Positions 44,871-56,553 of a DNA stretch of 64,000 bases are shown here, piece by piece. The DNA is from Epinephelus fuscoguttatus. Lineage: Eukaryota; Chordata; Actinopteri; Perciformes; Serranidae. The notes beneath the pieces are model-generated. The model did not search any database, was not told the origin of the DNA, and saw only the letters and a list, made by a program, of their open reading frames with translations. The stretch spans positions 15,761,452 to 15,825,451 of the forward strand of contig NC_064775.1 of the NCBI RefSeq assembly GCF_011397635.1, given 5' to 3'. A program made the position numbers and the translations under genes. Each line of letters starts with the position of its first letter. The first letter of the stretch is position 1.

Positions 44871-45242
44871 TTTTTTCCAACCTTGGTGCGTCTGAAACTT
44901 GGGGGATTCGAGTAAACAATTGTGTTTCTTTGTTTTTAGATTGTTTTAATGAAAAAAAAAAAACAGTTATGGAAACAAATTATGTGACAAAAAAGATATG
45001 ATTATTTTAAGGCCATAAAAAAGCCAATCAATTATTCCCAAAGCATATTACATGAAAATACATGAAGCCAAAGATGAGCGCTGATAAACACAAATCAGGT
45101 ACAAGTTACAGGTTAGGAATTCCTGGAATGAATACAATGACATGTTTTCATATTCATCATTCTGGCGCAACAGACTGGTTTCAAGGCACAGACATCAGCT
45201 GATGGTTTTCATTGATAGGAGTAGTCAATAAAAACCAAGGCA

Positions 45243-47715
45243 TCATGTAGACATGTATGTAGGCAAGGCATCATGGGAGGGCTGGCGGCTCAGACCGGGT
45301 GTGTCCCTGGATCCTCCTGGGCTGTAATGACATCAGAAGAGGTTAGTTACTGTTCTCAGAATCATTATAGTGTTTATAAACTATATTGTCTGTTTATTCT
45401 TATGGTTTTATGGCATGTCTCATCTGTTCTTTTACTATTTTGTTTTTCAGATGAGACCTTCAGCAGTCTGCAGAGGTCCTCTGCTACTGAACAACCAACA
45501 TATGTAAAAATCAGAAATTCTCACCTCCACACCTACATTTTGCTGCAACACATAGAATCACTGACATGATGGCAAACAGGAGCCCAATAACACGTAACAG
45601 CCAGTCATCTGTCTCCACTGCAAAGTAAAGAGGATATCAGACTCAGCATCAACACAGAGTGTAAGCCATATAATGCATATGAAACAACGACATCACTGTG
45701 AGAGAGTGAATTAAGCATCAGTACAGACCAGTTTAGGTTTAATCTGCTGTGCAGAGAGGATCTCTCACCTTTGACTAAGACACTGATGTTACAGCTCACA
45801 CTGCCTCCACCTTGACACTGATACACACCATAGTCGTTTCTGCGTATCTTTTTAAAGATCAAAGACTATATACTTTCTTGGTTTGCAAATGTCCAATCTG
45901 TACTAATGTGACTGCCACTGCTGATATTGACAATGACACATGTGACTGTTTTGTTGACTGAATTGCTGCAGAAAGCAACTATGCAGTGAATCTTGAAGTC
46001 TTGTCCAGAGACAGGTTTATAAACTGTGCTGTCTGCTACTTTAATTTTAACAGTTTGGATCATCACCTGTGAAAGGAAAAATCACTGAATGCATAAATTA
46101 GAAATGATCCTGACAACATATGAAAGCAGTGAGAAATTGTCTTCCCTTTTCAAAATCAGTCTGTAGGCAGGACTCAGAGAAGAATTAGATCAGAGAAATA
46201 GTTATATGTTTTTTTTTTCCATGCTGCAGCTGCAGCCATCAAACTGAAAATTCAGGTCAGCAAGTTGTGTGGTTAAAACACTTTTTTCTTTTTTTTTTTT
46301 GCATTTGGTTCTGTGCTACCAGAAATCTTCCAAACTAAATATGTTTAAGTTTGCATTACAGACTGTTAGAGTTTGGGTGTTGCAGCCATGTCTGAGATCA
46401 GGTTTGACAAAGTAGAAACAAATACATCTGTACACCAAATAGATCCTGTTATGTTAGCTCAGAATGCTACACAGCATTGAAATCTGTCTTTGATCCAGCA
46501 CCCACTCCATTAAACACTGGGCTGTGCCTTTCTTTTTTTAATTTGTTATACTTTTTTTAGGTTTTCATACTATATTTTCTTTTCATTTGGCTGTTTTTTT
46601 TGAAGAAAAAACTTGATACTGTTTTTTGTTTCTTTTTGCTTTCTTTTTATAAAAACTTTTTTGTTTTAATGTTTTTACTTTTTTAAAAACTTTTTTTACT
46701 TTTTAAATATTTTATTTTAACTCTTAGTTTTTTTTACTTTTTAAACTTTTCTTAACTTTTGTTACTGTTTTTTGTTGCTCTTTTTACTTTTTATTTCAGT
46801 TTATGGTTTTTAAAACTTTTTTTTTTTTTTACTTTATTCCCTTTTTAGATTAAAAAAAGAGCCTTTCTTAACTTTTATGTTTATATATTACTTTTTTTAC
46901 TTTTTAAAAAAGTTTTTGCTTTTTTAAATAACCTTTTTTATTGGCTCAGAGTCTGTCAGTGTCAAAGAAAGAGGTCAGATTTGGGAGGAAGTGCCAACCC
47001 AAGAGGCTAAATTTAATTTAAAACAACTGCTTCAATGTATTTTATGTTGAATCTACATGTTCACACTGCTGTTCTGCCATACAATGTGGCCTGATTTTTT
47101 TTTTTAACTAGTAATCACCATTATCATAAAAAATGTTTTGTGTAAGAAGTATGGCTAATATTTTCCATCGACCATCAACACATAGTCTATTAAATCCTCT
47201 TGAGGTGCAAACATCAACTAAAATTACTACATTAAAGCATCTAAGACCCAATTTTCTAACATTTTGTCAGTTTAACATCCAGTCAGTGGTTTACTTTACA
47301 AAGTAAGGTTGTACATTTATGACATGGTGGCTTATGTCCTTCACTTTTTCCTTCATAGGAATTTAATGAACTGACCCAACATTCACATTTAATTTCCTTG
47401 TTGAGTTTTAATACTGTGTCGCTGAGTCTTTGGATGTATCTGTTCACCTGTTCTGGATGTGTGAGTTATAACATTTATTTGAAACCTTCTCAGTCTTTAT
47501 AATATTTCACATTTCAAAACATGATTTACCTGATTCCTGTTTGTGAATATGTTACTCAGCAAAAGAGAATCAAAGGCCAGAACAAAGCCCTGCTCAGATG
47601 GAGAGTGAGATACGCAGATAGAAAAAAACCCCAACTTACTGTCAGCATCCGCAGTGGAGTAGAGCGCCGCTAAGATGGACACTTGAAAGATGTTCAGACG
47701 GTAGTTTGGTCTCAT
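45243..47715 (-). pseudogene. BTLA-like unit C, pseudogene with disrupted Ig exon
   Basis: The signal exon 47715-47640 (MRPNYRLNIFQVSILAALYS), membrane exon 45617-45525 (LLRVIGLLFAIMSVILCVAA) and tail exon 45316-45243 keep their frames and splice sites. The Ig exon (46066-45769) is 298 nt and out of frame. A small deletion after the first cysteine brings an immediate TAA. A deletion removes the Trp-Tyr-Lys region of strand C, and a TAG replaces the codon for Ser in the ISYLIF strand. Otherwise the exon is very close to that of unit A. The tail reads SRDTPGLSRQPSHDALP and ends without the Tyr-x-Asn motif. With several independent breaks in the Ig exon this unit cannot make a receptor. Confidence 0.8.
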
Positions 47716-47813
47716 GGTGGAAACACTTCAAGAACCAGCTATCCACTTCTGTTAAACATCTATCGCTGTGGGTCTGCTCTAGATATCACAGTGAATGACG
47801 TGTGGTGTACTGA

Positions 47814-47821
47814 ACTTCCTG
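47814..47821 (-). promoter_or_regulatory. ETS-type motif, unit C
   Basis: CAGGAAGT on the - strand, 99 bp upstream of the unit C ATG, kept although the unit is a pseudogene. Confidence 0.45.
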
Positions 47822-47889
47822 CTTTTGTTTGCCGTGGTCTTCAGTGTATGTGTACCCCCATTAAACTCAACATACATGTCATAGTATAG

Positions 47890-48276
47890 AAATACACAAA
47901 CACACACCTTTTATCTGGGGCTAGATGCATAAACAATTTGTATGCACAAACCATGCATTCAGGAGCCACCCCCTTGCCCACTTTGCCTCCAACTTCCTCC
48001 CCCTTTTGCCCTTTCATGAATATTACAGATCATGTTGTTTGTTTGCAGTCGTAGCAGTTCATCTATTTGTACACATATTAATATGGCAGATCATAACTGA
48101 ACTAACGTAGATGTGTGTCCACTCATACCTGCACTTCACTGCACTTCACACATTAAATCATGCATGTCTGTATGCATTTTATATAAAGGATATCACCCAG
48201 TCAGCACCTACACCACCTTTTGGAGAACCTCACACAGTCTGTGACATTGCACTTTCTTTTTCATTTTCTTTTCTGG
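47890..48276. other. Spacer between unit C and the duplicated block, nothing recognised
   Basis: It is not shared with the other unit boundaries. No element ends or exons were seen. Confidence 0.3.
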
Positions 48277-48885
48277 TCTAATGAATGGTGGAGGGCCACA
48301 AAGCAACTACGCTCAGGGCACCCAAACAGCTAGCAGCAGATCTGGTGTGGATGAGGGGGATGGGAGCACGATCGCCAGCTGTAGCAGGATGTGTCAGTAC
48401 ATCTGAGATTTGGGGAATTTTTGAGTTATTGGTTAGAAATAAGTCAGTTCAAGAATAAGAGCAATGAGCTGGTGAAAAGTATGAAAGTTTGAGAGTAGTC
48501 GGATGTTTTAGTCGGCAACACTTGCTGTTTGTTTCAGTGGTTTGACCTGCCTGTTTTCATCCTCAACTCCTCAAATACCGCCACATGTCAGTGATTTTGG
48601 CGTCAGATACCAGTGCAAAAAAGCACCTACCAGCTTGTAATACCACAGAAAGACATCAGTTTGTAATGCTGCTGGCAACTACATAATATAAAGAGTTTGA
48701 GTATAGGGCAGGCAGGAGGTGAGGTGGATGGATCCAAAACATCCAAACTGTCACCTGGGAGCCCACTGTTAACACTCTAACACTCTAACTCTCACACTAT
48801 GTTGGTAAAACAAGCTGTTTTACCAACATAGTATGTGTATCTTGAAAAAGACTGTATGTATGCAATTACATGTATGTAAGGCATA
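48277..48885. repeat. Array-internal duplicated block, copy 2
   Basis: Partner of 43996-44720. It carries one small insertion (GGCACCCAAACAGC) and several deletions relative to it. Confidence 0.65.
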
Positions 48886-48886
48886 C

Positions 48887-48928
<42 letters not shown>
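48886..48928 (+). repeat. (CA)n microsatellite
   Basis: About 20 CA units, placed like the run before unit C. Confidence 0.95.
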
Positions 48929-48930
<2 letters not shown>

Positions 48931-48939
48931 TTTTTTCCA

Positions 48940-49392
48940 ACCTTGGTGCATCTGAAACTTGGGGGATTTCGAGGAAACAATTGTGTTTCTTTGTTTTTAG
49001 ATTGTTTTAATGAAGGAAAAAAACAGTTATGGAAACAAATTATGTGACAAAAAAGATGTGATTATTTTAAGGCCATAAAAAAGCCAATCAATTATTCCCA
49101 AAGCATATTACATGAAAATACATGAAGCCAAAGATGAGCGCTGATAAACACAAATCAGGTACAAGTTACAGGTTAGGAATTCTTGGAATGAATACAATGA
49201 CATGTTTTCATCATTCTGACGCAACAGACTGGTTTCAAGGCACAGACATCGGCTGATGGTCGGTGAGGCATCATGGGAGGGCTGGCGGCTCAGACCGGGT
49301 GTGTCCCTGGATCCTCCTGGGCTGCAATGACATCAGAAGAGGTTAATTACTGTTCTCAGAATCATTATAGTGTTTATAAACTATATTGTCTG
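48940..49392 (-). pseudogene. BTLA-like unit fragment: extra tail exon and 3' flank
   Basis: This stretch repeats the 3' end of unit C (44880-45370) including its tail exon (about 49316 downward: SRDTPGLSRQPSHDA). A deletion then changes the frame to PTISRCLCLETSLL and onward. No membrane exon follows. At 49393 the sequence jumps to the 3' flank of a B-like unit (GAAATCAAACCGTTATAG). It is a leftover of unequal exchange. Confidence 0.65.
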
Positions 49393-50149
49393 AAATCAAA
49401 CCGTTATAGATACACATTATGTTATCTGATTACACACACACACACAAAAGATGTGATTATTTTAAGGCCATAAAAGCCAATCAATTATTAGCAAAGCATA
49501 TTACATGAAAATACATAAAGCCAAAGCTGAGCATTGATAAACTCAAATCAGGTACAACTTACAAAATCTTGGAGTGAATACAATGACATGTTTTTATATT
49601 AATTATAGTGACTCAGCAGACATCGGCTAATCCTTTTCATAGATATGAGTGGTATGCGAGGCATCATGGGGGGGCTGGTGGCTCAGATCGGCTGCGTCCC
49701 TGGATCTTCCTGCACAATAACAACATCAGAAGAGGTTAGTTACTGTTCTCAGAATCATTAGACTGAATGTGTACAGTATTATATATTTGTTCTTATGGTT
49801 TTATGGCATGTCTCATCTGTTTTTTTATTGTTTTGTTTTTCAGATGAGACCTTCAGCAGTCTGCAGAGGTCCTCTGCTACTGAACAACCAACATATGTAA
49901 AAATCAGAAATTCTCACCTCCACACCTACATTTTGCTGCAACACATAGAATCACCGATATGATGGAAAACACAAGCCCAAGAACACGTAACATAAATATC
50001 CAGTTATATGTTTCCGCCACTGCAAAATAAAGAGGATATCAGACTCAGCATCAACACAGAATGTAAGCCATATAATGCATATGAAACAACGATCAACAAT
50101 CACTGTGAGAGAGTGAATTAAGCATCAGTACAATCCAGTTTAAGTTTAA

Positions 50150-50945
50150 TCTTTTTTAATATTTATATACTTTTTTTTTGCCTAGTGGTTTTTTCAAAAT
50201 TCCTGAAAAAACTGCGTAAAATTTCCCATTCAAAGTGATTCGAGATTGTCGAGCAATTGACGTAAAATCCCTCCTCTTTGAGGCCACATCAAATCACCAT
50301 ACTTTGACATAAAAACAATGATTCAAAGCTTAAACGACTCATGAGACTCTCCACTTTATCGGACCAAATGAGCATTTTGATATCTTGTACTGTTTTTAAG
50401 AAATTTCAGTTTACATAGCATTATGTTTTCAGACATTTCAGATTTTATAATGGGTGTCTGTGGGAGAGAGCTAGAGTGGTGACATCATTGCTAGAGAGTG
50501 GAAAAGCTGGAAGATCTTAAAAATTTCAAAACAAATTGTTCGCACTGCCACAGTTATCTCTTACATACACAATTTATACATCAAAACATAGGAAAATTTG
50601 TGCTGGTCGCATAAATGTGACAGTACAATCACACACACTTACGCATGTGGCTCAGTGAGCTTCCAAGCGAAGGGAGAGACACTTTTTTTTTCTCATTCAC
50701 TTTCATGTAAAAAAGCTGGAAAAGAGCTAGGGGCACCAGATTTTTCTGACCTGCGACCATGGTCACATTTTTGACTCCACAACCACAAAAAAAGACATCT
50801 GTGCATTTGGGAGAATCTCCTTTCTCTAAGGGTATCCTTATGTTAATGATTGGACCCATGGTTTCGGCGTTAAAAGGAGGTGTTTGAGGAGTCACATCTC
50901 CATTAAAAGAACAGCCTGCTCTTAGCTGCTCACTGCCACTCAGTG
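50150..50945. other. Foreign sequence replacing the Ig exon of unit D
   Basis: This stretch has no match elsewhere in the array. It is not coding in any convincing way; a 108-codon - strand frame at 50629-50955 shows no family motif. It may be an interspersed repeat of a family not recognised here. Confidence 0.4.
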
Positions 50946-51134
50946 ACAGCAACATTTCCTAGTTTGTTTGTTTTTTTCTGTTTTTTTTAAATACTTTTTT
51001 CATTTAAAATTTTTCTATTGTTTTAAAGATTTTTTTTTTTTTTACTTTTTTATTTTTTTTTAAAACAGTTTTTCTTCACTGTTTTTATAGGCTCAGCATC
51101 TGTCAGTGTCAAAGGAAGTATGTAGTCTGTGCAG

Positions 51135-51175
51135 AGCGGAACCCCCCCCCCCCCCCACCACCACCACCACCACAA
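51135..51175 (+). repeat. C-run and CCA repeats
   Basis: About 17 C residues followed by ACCACCACCACC. It is within intron 1 of unit D. Confidence 0.85.
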
Positions 51176-51870
51176 GCGGACCGTGTCATTCTTCATACTG
51201 CGTTGGCTGACTTCCTCCTTTGCTCCTGTCAGGGAGGACAGTCTAGAAATACACCTTGTATGGCTAATATTTTCCATCCACCATCTACACATACATAAAG
51301 ATCCTCCTGAAGTGCAAACTAATTAAAATGACTGTATTAAAGCATCCATTTTTTTTTTTTACATTTTGTCAGTTGAACAGCCATTTATTGGTTTTATTTA
51401 CTTTTTCTTTCTAAAATGAGGTTTGCTTACATTCATAGGAATGTAATGAACTGCACCAACATCCTACATTCACATTTGATTTCCTTGTTGAGTTTTGAGT
51501 CTTTCAGTGTATCTGTTCACCTGTTCTGGATGTGTGAGGTATGATAAGTTTATTCAAAACCTTCTCAGTCTTTATAACCTTTAACATCTTAAAAACATGA
51601 TTTACCTGATTCCTATTCGTGACTTGTTACTCAGCAAAAGAGAGACAAAGGCCGTAACAAAGACCTGCTCAGATTGAGAGTGAGAAAAAAATCTAAAACT
51701 TACTGTCAGCATCCGCAGTGGAGAACAGCGCCGCTAACATGGACACTTGAAGGATGTTCACATGGTAGTTTGGTCTCATGGTGGAAACACTTCAAGAACC
51801 AGCTATCGACTTGTGTCTATCACTGTAGGTCTGCTGTAGATATGACAGTGAATGATGTGTGGTGTACTTA

Positions 51871-51878
51871 ACTTCCTG
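51871..51878 (-). promoter_or_regulatory. ETS-type motif, unit D
   Basis: CAGGAAGT on the - strand, 92 bp upstream of the unit D ATG; the shorter distance comes from a small deletion just before the start codon. Confidence 0.45.
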
Positions 51879-51899
51879 CTTTTGTTTGCCATGGTCTTT

Positions 51900-52260
51900 G
51901 GTGTTTTGTGCGCACACACAAAACACCATCCCTGAATGTGAACAACACATGCAAGAGGATACCCAGCGCATCATATTTAGATGTGAAAGTCCACTGACAA
52001 AGCGAAGATATTTGACGGGTTGGAATGAGAATGCATTGGTTTGGAAGTTACCTGTACTCAGACGAGTTGTGCCCATTCAAGCTGGTGGGGTACTGAAAGT
52101 TTTGGCTTGTATGACATGGCTTAGTTTGCCATCCATGCTGTCAGCTGCCTGTCACTTTTGTTTTAGGCTTAACATGTTTATAGTTTTGGTAACTTGGCCT
52201 GCAAGTTAGATTAGAAAGCTCATATTCCATAAACTATTGAAGTTTCTATCATTTTTGGTT
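51900..52260. other. Unassigned block between units D and E
   Basis: A 116-codon + strand frame (51859-52209) runs through it. It has no recognisable motif (phrases such as RCESPLTKRRYLTGWNENA) and no splice context. It occurs once in the window. It could be a degraded transposon protein; the family is unknown. Confidence 0.3.
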
Positions 52261-52352
52261 TCTGATGATGAGTGGAGAGGTGAGATTATGTTTTCTTTGT
52301 TTTCATATACGTTTATGTGATGTGTGGTTTAATTCTTCTTCCTGTTCGTCAG

Positions 52353-52445
52353 CTGACACTCTGTCTGCTCCCAAATGCACAACAGATACTGTACCCAAGA
52401 AGAGACGCTACTTTGATCGACATCAAAACAGAGCACAAAGAACAG
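52353..52445 (+). pseudogene. Stray copy of the last exon of the three-Ig CD200-like gene (1)
   Basis: The acceptor TTCGTCAG at 52352 and the exon encoding ADTLSAPKCTTDTVPKKRRYFDRH match the terminal exon at 36263 (VDSVSAPKCTTDTVPKKRRYFNRY). The original stop is changed, so the frame runs on through HQNRAQRTE into a (CA)n run. The upstream intron sequence also matches (CATATACGTTTATGTGATG). No other CD200 exon is near, so it is a passenger of the BTLA unit duplication. Confidence 0.65.
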
Positions 52446-52448
52446 AGG

Positions 52449-52477
52449 TGCACACACACACACACACACACACACAC
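52449..52477 (+). repeat. (CA)n microsatellite before unit E
   Basis: About 14 CA units just after the stray CD200 exon. Confidence 0.9.
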
Positions 52478-52644
52478 CAATATAGATTAAAAGACAATCA
52501 CATTTAAAAAAGGGTATCTGCAGCAGATGTGTAGACACTGACTGTCACCTGTACAGGAAACAAAACTATTTACCTGTAAATGCGTTACACTCTGCACACA
52601 CACACACACTGATGGATCCAGAACTTTCACTTCTGCTTTTAAAC

Positions 52645-52655
52645 AGCTTTATTCA
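52645..52655 (-). terminator. Possible polyadenylation signal of unit E
   Basis: CTTTATT on + gives AATAAAG on the - strand about 260 bp after the unit E stop codon. The same signal is present at about 57571 after unit F. In unit A the matching place reads CTTTTTT, so the signal is lost there. Confidence 0.45.
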
Positions 52656-52906
52656 CAGGAAGTCAGAAGCACAAAGCGGAGCCAGCAGTAATATTCAACG
52701 ATATCCATGGCAGTAAACACATCTTTATGAAGAGACACATCATATTGTTAATGTAAAAAGGATTTCATTATTTTAAGGCCATGAAAACCAAATCAATAAT
52801 TCACAAAGTGTACTACTTATACATGAAACCAAAACCGAGCTGTGATATGAATTATTTTGACTTCACAGATTGATCTCAAGGCACAGACATCAGGACGACT
52901 GTTCCT

Positions 52907-55814
52907 TTAGATCTGAGTGCTGGCAGCATCACGGGAGGGCTGGTGGTTCAGATCTCTTGTGTCCCTGGATTTTCCTGCACAGTTGGATTGACATCAGAAG
53001 AGGTTAGTTACTGTTCTCAGAATCAATATAGTTAATGTGTACTGTATTATGTATTTATTTTTATTGTTTTGTGACATTTCTCATCTATTTTTTTATGTTT
53101 TGTACCTCAGCAGACCTGCAGAGGTCTTTTGCTGCTGTATGTAAAAATCAGAAATTCCCACCTTTACATCCACATCTTGATCCAACATATATAGCTACAA
53201 CTATGATGACAAACGCCATGATCCCGACAACACGGTACACACATGGCCAGAAAGTGTCCTGAGCTGTGGGACTCTCTGCAGCATAAAACAGGACATTTGA
53301 ATAAGCTTCAAAGGTGCATGGATGTATGAAAAGATAATTCGTGTAAAGAAAATATTTGTTCTTGATCTATATGTACAGTGCGTGTGTTTTCTTACCTGGT
53401 TCCAAAGTCTTCCATGTACCTGTGGTGAGTTTGACATCTGAAAAGCATTCAGACAGTTAACATGTCTTCAGTCTGATTATTTTGGAAATAATAAGGGCTT
53501 CTCAATTAATAATGTAGTAGTAGTAAGAAATGGTTTCCTGCATCTGCACAGTCCAGTATAGGTTTAGTTCTGCTGTGTGTATATAAACATATGCAAACAT
53601 AAGGAGTGTAGGCCACAGTGTTTGAATAACAGGATTCAGATTCATGTGGAGCAGCCATGTCCCAACATAACAAAACATATACTCTTCTTACCTGTGCTGT
53701 TCATCCCCGAAACATTGGTACGCCCATCATCATCTATAAAACAATACAGAGCAGCTGTCTTAAGTCATAATAATATGGAGATAGACATTGTCGATAGAAT
53801 TTGTATTGTATTTTTTGGTAGCAGTAGATAGGGTCAGTTCAGTCCAATATAGATGTATTAAATTGTATAAAAAGTCACTCACCGTGGACAGAGACGCTGA
53901 TGGTATGACTCACACTGCCTCCACTTTGACACTGATACGCACCTGAGTCGTTACTGAATATTTTTTGGAAGATCAAAAACGATATTCCTTCTGAATGGTT
54001 TACAAGTTCCCACTTCGTTTTAATGTGACTGCTGACATCGACAGGGACAGCAGTTTTCTCTTGTTTATACCAGGTGACTGTTGGTAGTGAGTTATCGCAG
54101 AGCACAACAGTGCAGTTAATCCTGAGGTCTTTTCCGATGACAGCTTCATAAACTGTGTCACGGGCCACTTTAAGATCAACATCACAGTCTGAATCTTCAC
54201 CTGCAAAAGGACAGTGACACAAAGCACAGATCAGAAATGACAAAGCGATACCAGCTGATGAAGACACAACATGAAAGCAGTGAGATGTTATCTAACAATT
54301 GACAACCACAGAAATAAGTTGTATGGGTTTTATAGAGCTGCTGCTGCAGCCAGGTCACCAAGACTTGTGGAGTGTATTTGAGGTTAAAGCTCTGTTTTTG
54401 GTATTGGGTTCTGTGCTTCCCTGAAATCAGTTCAGTCCAGTTCAGTCCAGTTGTTGGACAAAGTTGGACTACCCATCACACTGATCCTGTACTAAGAGGT
54501 GGAGGTAGAAACACTGCAGTCCGTAGACAGATCGAGAGGGAATTGTCACTTTTGCTTACACACCTGCTATTTCTTAAATATCCAACTGATTGTGAGAGAC
54601 AGTCTAAACACTCCAGCCTGTTCTTTTTTGTTCTGAAAATGTTGGCGCACAGCCTCGTTCTGTAGACAATCAGCGAGGTGCAGACGTTCCTCTGTATCGT
54701 TGGCAAAGAGGAAATACAGGAAGAATTGGAGCAGTGATGTGGCTACTACAGTTCTAAGGTTTAGGTACATGTCCGTATGAGTTACATACAGTTTCAACTG
54801 ATAGTATTAATTGTTCAAAATTCTTGTTATTGTGGGTTAATAACGGTTAATTGTTAACATCCCTAATACAGTCTGGCATGATCTGGCTACAAATGATATG
54901 ATCTTGTACTTGGTTGATATTATATATTAAGTTAGCAGATAAAAACGAGCAGCAAAATGAGGCACAAGCTTTAAATATGTTCTGTATATAGTGTTGTATT
55001 GTTTTGAATCTGCTTTCAGCCATCTTACTGATCACAGTCCTTTAAAACAAGCTAGCTGGATGGAGAGGGTGAGACAGCAGCGCCCACTTAGGAGACAGGA
55101 AGTGTATATGTCGCACTTTATATTTCATCGCCTGACTTCCTGCTTTGCTCCTGTCAGGGAGGACAGTCTCGAAAAATGCATTATATGAAGTACTGATAAT
55201 ATTTTCCATCCACCATCTACACACAGTTTATTAAGATCCTCTTAGGTGGAAACATGAACTAAAATCACTGCATTAATTAGTGTTAAAGACCCAATTTCTT
55301 CACATTTTGTCAGTTTAACAGCCATTCATTCATATATATTCATATTTTTTTTACAAAGTCAGGCATTTACAACATGGTCGCTCATGTCTTTCACTTTTTC
55401 CTTCATAGGAATGAAACTGACTGCAACAACATTCACATTCAATCTAATATATTTCCTAGTTGAGTTTTAATGCTGCGTCATTGAGTCTTTGGGTGTACCT
55501 GTGCGCCTGCCTATTTTAGATTTTATATGTTGGATCAGACATGTAATATTGATAATGATAATGATAATGATAATGATAATCGAAACATTTTCAGTCTTTA
55601 TAACCTTGAACATTTGAAAACATGATTTATCTGATTCCTGTTTGTGAATACGTTACTTAGCGAAAGAGAATCAAAGGCCGGAACAAAGACCTGCTCACAC
55701 TGAGAGTAAGCGATGTAAATAAAACAACAAAAACTTACTACCAGCTTCCAACCTGAGGAAGAGCGCTGCTAAGATGGACACTTGAAAGATGTTCAGACGG
55801 TAGATTGGTCTCAT
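52907..55814 (-). CDS. BTLA-like immune receptor, unit E, intact, six exons, 219 aa
   Basis: Exons on the - strand: 55814-55739, 54200-53883, 53733-53692, 53437-53396, 53275-53162, 52974-52907. All joins are phase 1; the sum is 660 nt. Signal peptide 1-25 (MRPIYRLNIFQVSILAALFL). The Ig domain (26-131) starts DSDCDVDLKV and contains LRINCTVVLCDNS, TVTWYKQ, ISFLIFQKI and NDSGAYQCQSGG. It aligns well with human BTLA, including the extra cysteine pair (CDV and LC). Two 14-residue stalk exons follow (DDDGRTNVSGMNST and DVKLTTGTWKTLEP). The membrane part is VYRVVGIMAFVIIVVAIYVG. A short tail (KSRDTRDLNHQPSRDAASTQI) lacks ITIM, ITSM and the Tyr-x-Asn motif. The membrane exon ends in a Cys-rich RCGCK. 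Without signalling motifs it may act as a decoy, pair with an adaptor, or use exons not found here. Confidence 0.82.
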
Positions 55815-56553
55815 GGTGGAAACACTTCAAGAACCAGCTATCCACTTCTGTCAAACAATTATCACTGTAGGTCTGCTGTTGATATCAAAGTAAAGGACGT
55901 CTGGTATACCTCACTTCCTGCTTTTGTTTGCTGTGGTCTTAGATGTGTGCTTACCTCCATTACCCTTAACATATATTCCATATCAAAGCACAAAGAGCAC
56001 ACCTTTTTTTTAATCTTGGTACATCTGGCACTTTGGGGGGTTTTGAGTAAACATTTGTGTGTCTGTGGTATTAGATTGTTTATTAGAAACACTGAAATCA
56101 AACAGTCATGAATACACATTATGTTCTTTGATTGCACAAAATAATCAGATTATTAATACATTCTCCATTTCCCAGTTCAAGAAACACAATAATTCTAAAA
56201 AGGAAATTACAGAAGCTCCATAGTCATTCTTATCGTCAGAAAATGAGACAGTATTTAAGCTCCAAAAGGTTTTCCAGGTGAGTAAATTCAAGTCATGGAT
56301 GTGCAACAGCACAAAGTCACAGTTTTAACCTGCGGTGAGTGCATGACACAAAACATTCAAACCAAGATCACAAACAAATGCAGATTAGTTGAAGACAGTT
56401 TGCAAAAATCCTGTGAAAAAATACATTTAGGCTACTTTTGTAGCCTGATGAGCCCCTTTCCCACTGATATGTAAGAGGATGAGGCTGATATACTTCTATA
56501 TTTTTCTTATTGTCAACAAATCCTATGAAATACTAAAATCCAAAACATTAGTC
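54957..56553. repeat. Duplicated segment around the unit E signal exon (pair with 61037-62822)
   Basis: It covers part of intron 1, the signal exon, the promoter and about 650 bp upstream. It is nearly identical to 61037-62822; the signal exons encode the same protein. Differences are small insertions and deletions and the number of AATGAT repeats (55547-55580 here, fewer in the partner). It shows that units E and F separated recently. Confidence 0.8.
55913..55920 (-). promoter_or_regulatory. ETS-type motif, unit E
   Basis: CAGGAAGT on the - strand, 99 bp upstream of the unit E ATG. Confidence 0.5.

Larger units (their letters stand above)
49627..51779 (-). pseudogene. BTLA-like unit D, Ig exon absent; mosaic of unit B and unit C types
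   Basis: Signal exon 51779-51704 (MRPNYHVNILQVSMLAALFS), membrane exon 50019-49918 and tail exon 49709-49627 are all phase 1 with usable splice sites. Direct joining gives 86 codons without a stop. The membrane exon (RVLGLVFSIISVILCVAAK) is unit C-like. The tail (SRDAADLSHQPPHDA, ending HIYEKD) is unit B-like, with the Asn of the Tyr-x-Asn motif changed to Lys. Sequence matching the array stops at about 50150, just before the expected Ig exon. It is replaced there by unrelated sequence, so the Ig loss differs from that in unit B. Most likely a pseudogene. Confidence 0.68.

Noticed and set aside
45451-45530. A + strand exon-like frame (after a TTTTTCAG) encoding a TYVKIRN phrase like an immune tyrosine motif, also at 49843 and partly at 39488.
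   Set aside because: It overlaps the intron and membrane exon of BTLA-like units on the other strand. The 36.8-kb unit lacks it and the E/F copies are out of frame. It is better read as intron.
51859-52209. A 116-codon + strand frame with basic phrases, a possible unknown gene.
   Set aside because: No recognisable family and no exon context; kept only as an unassigned block.
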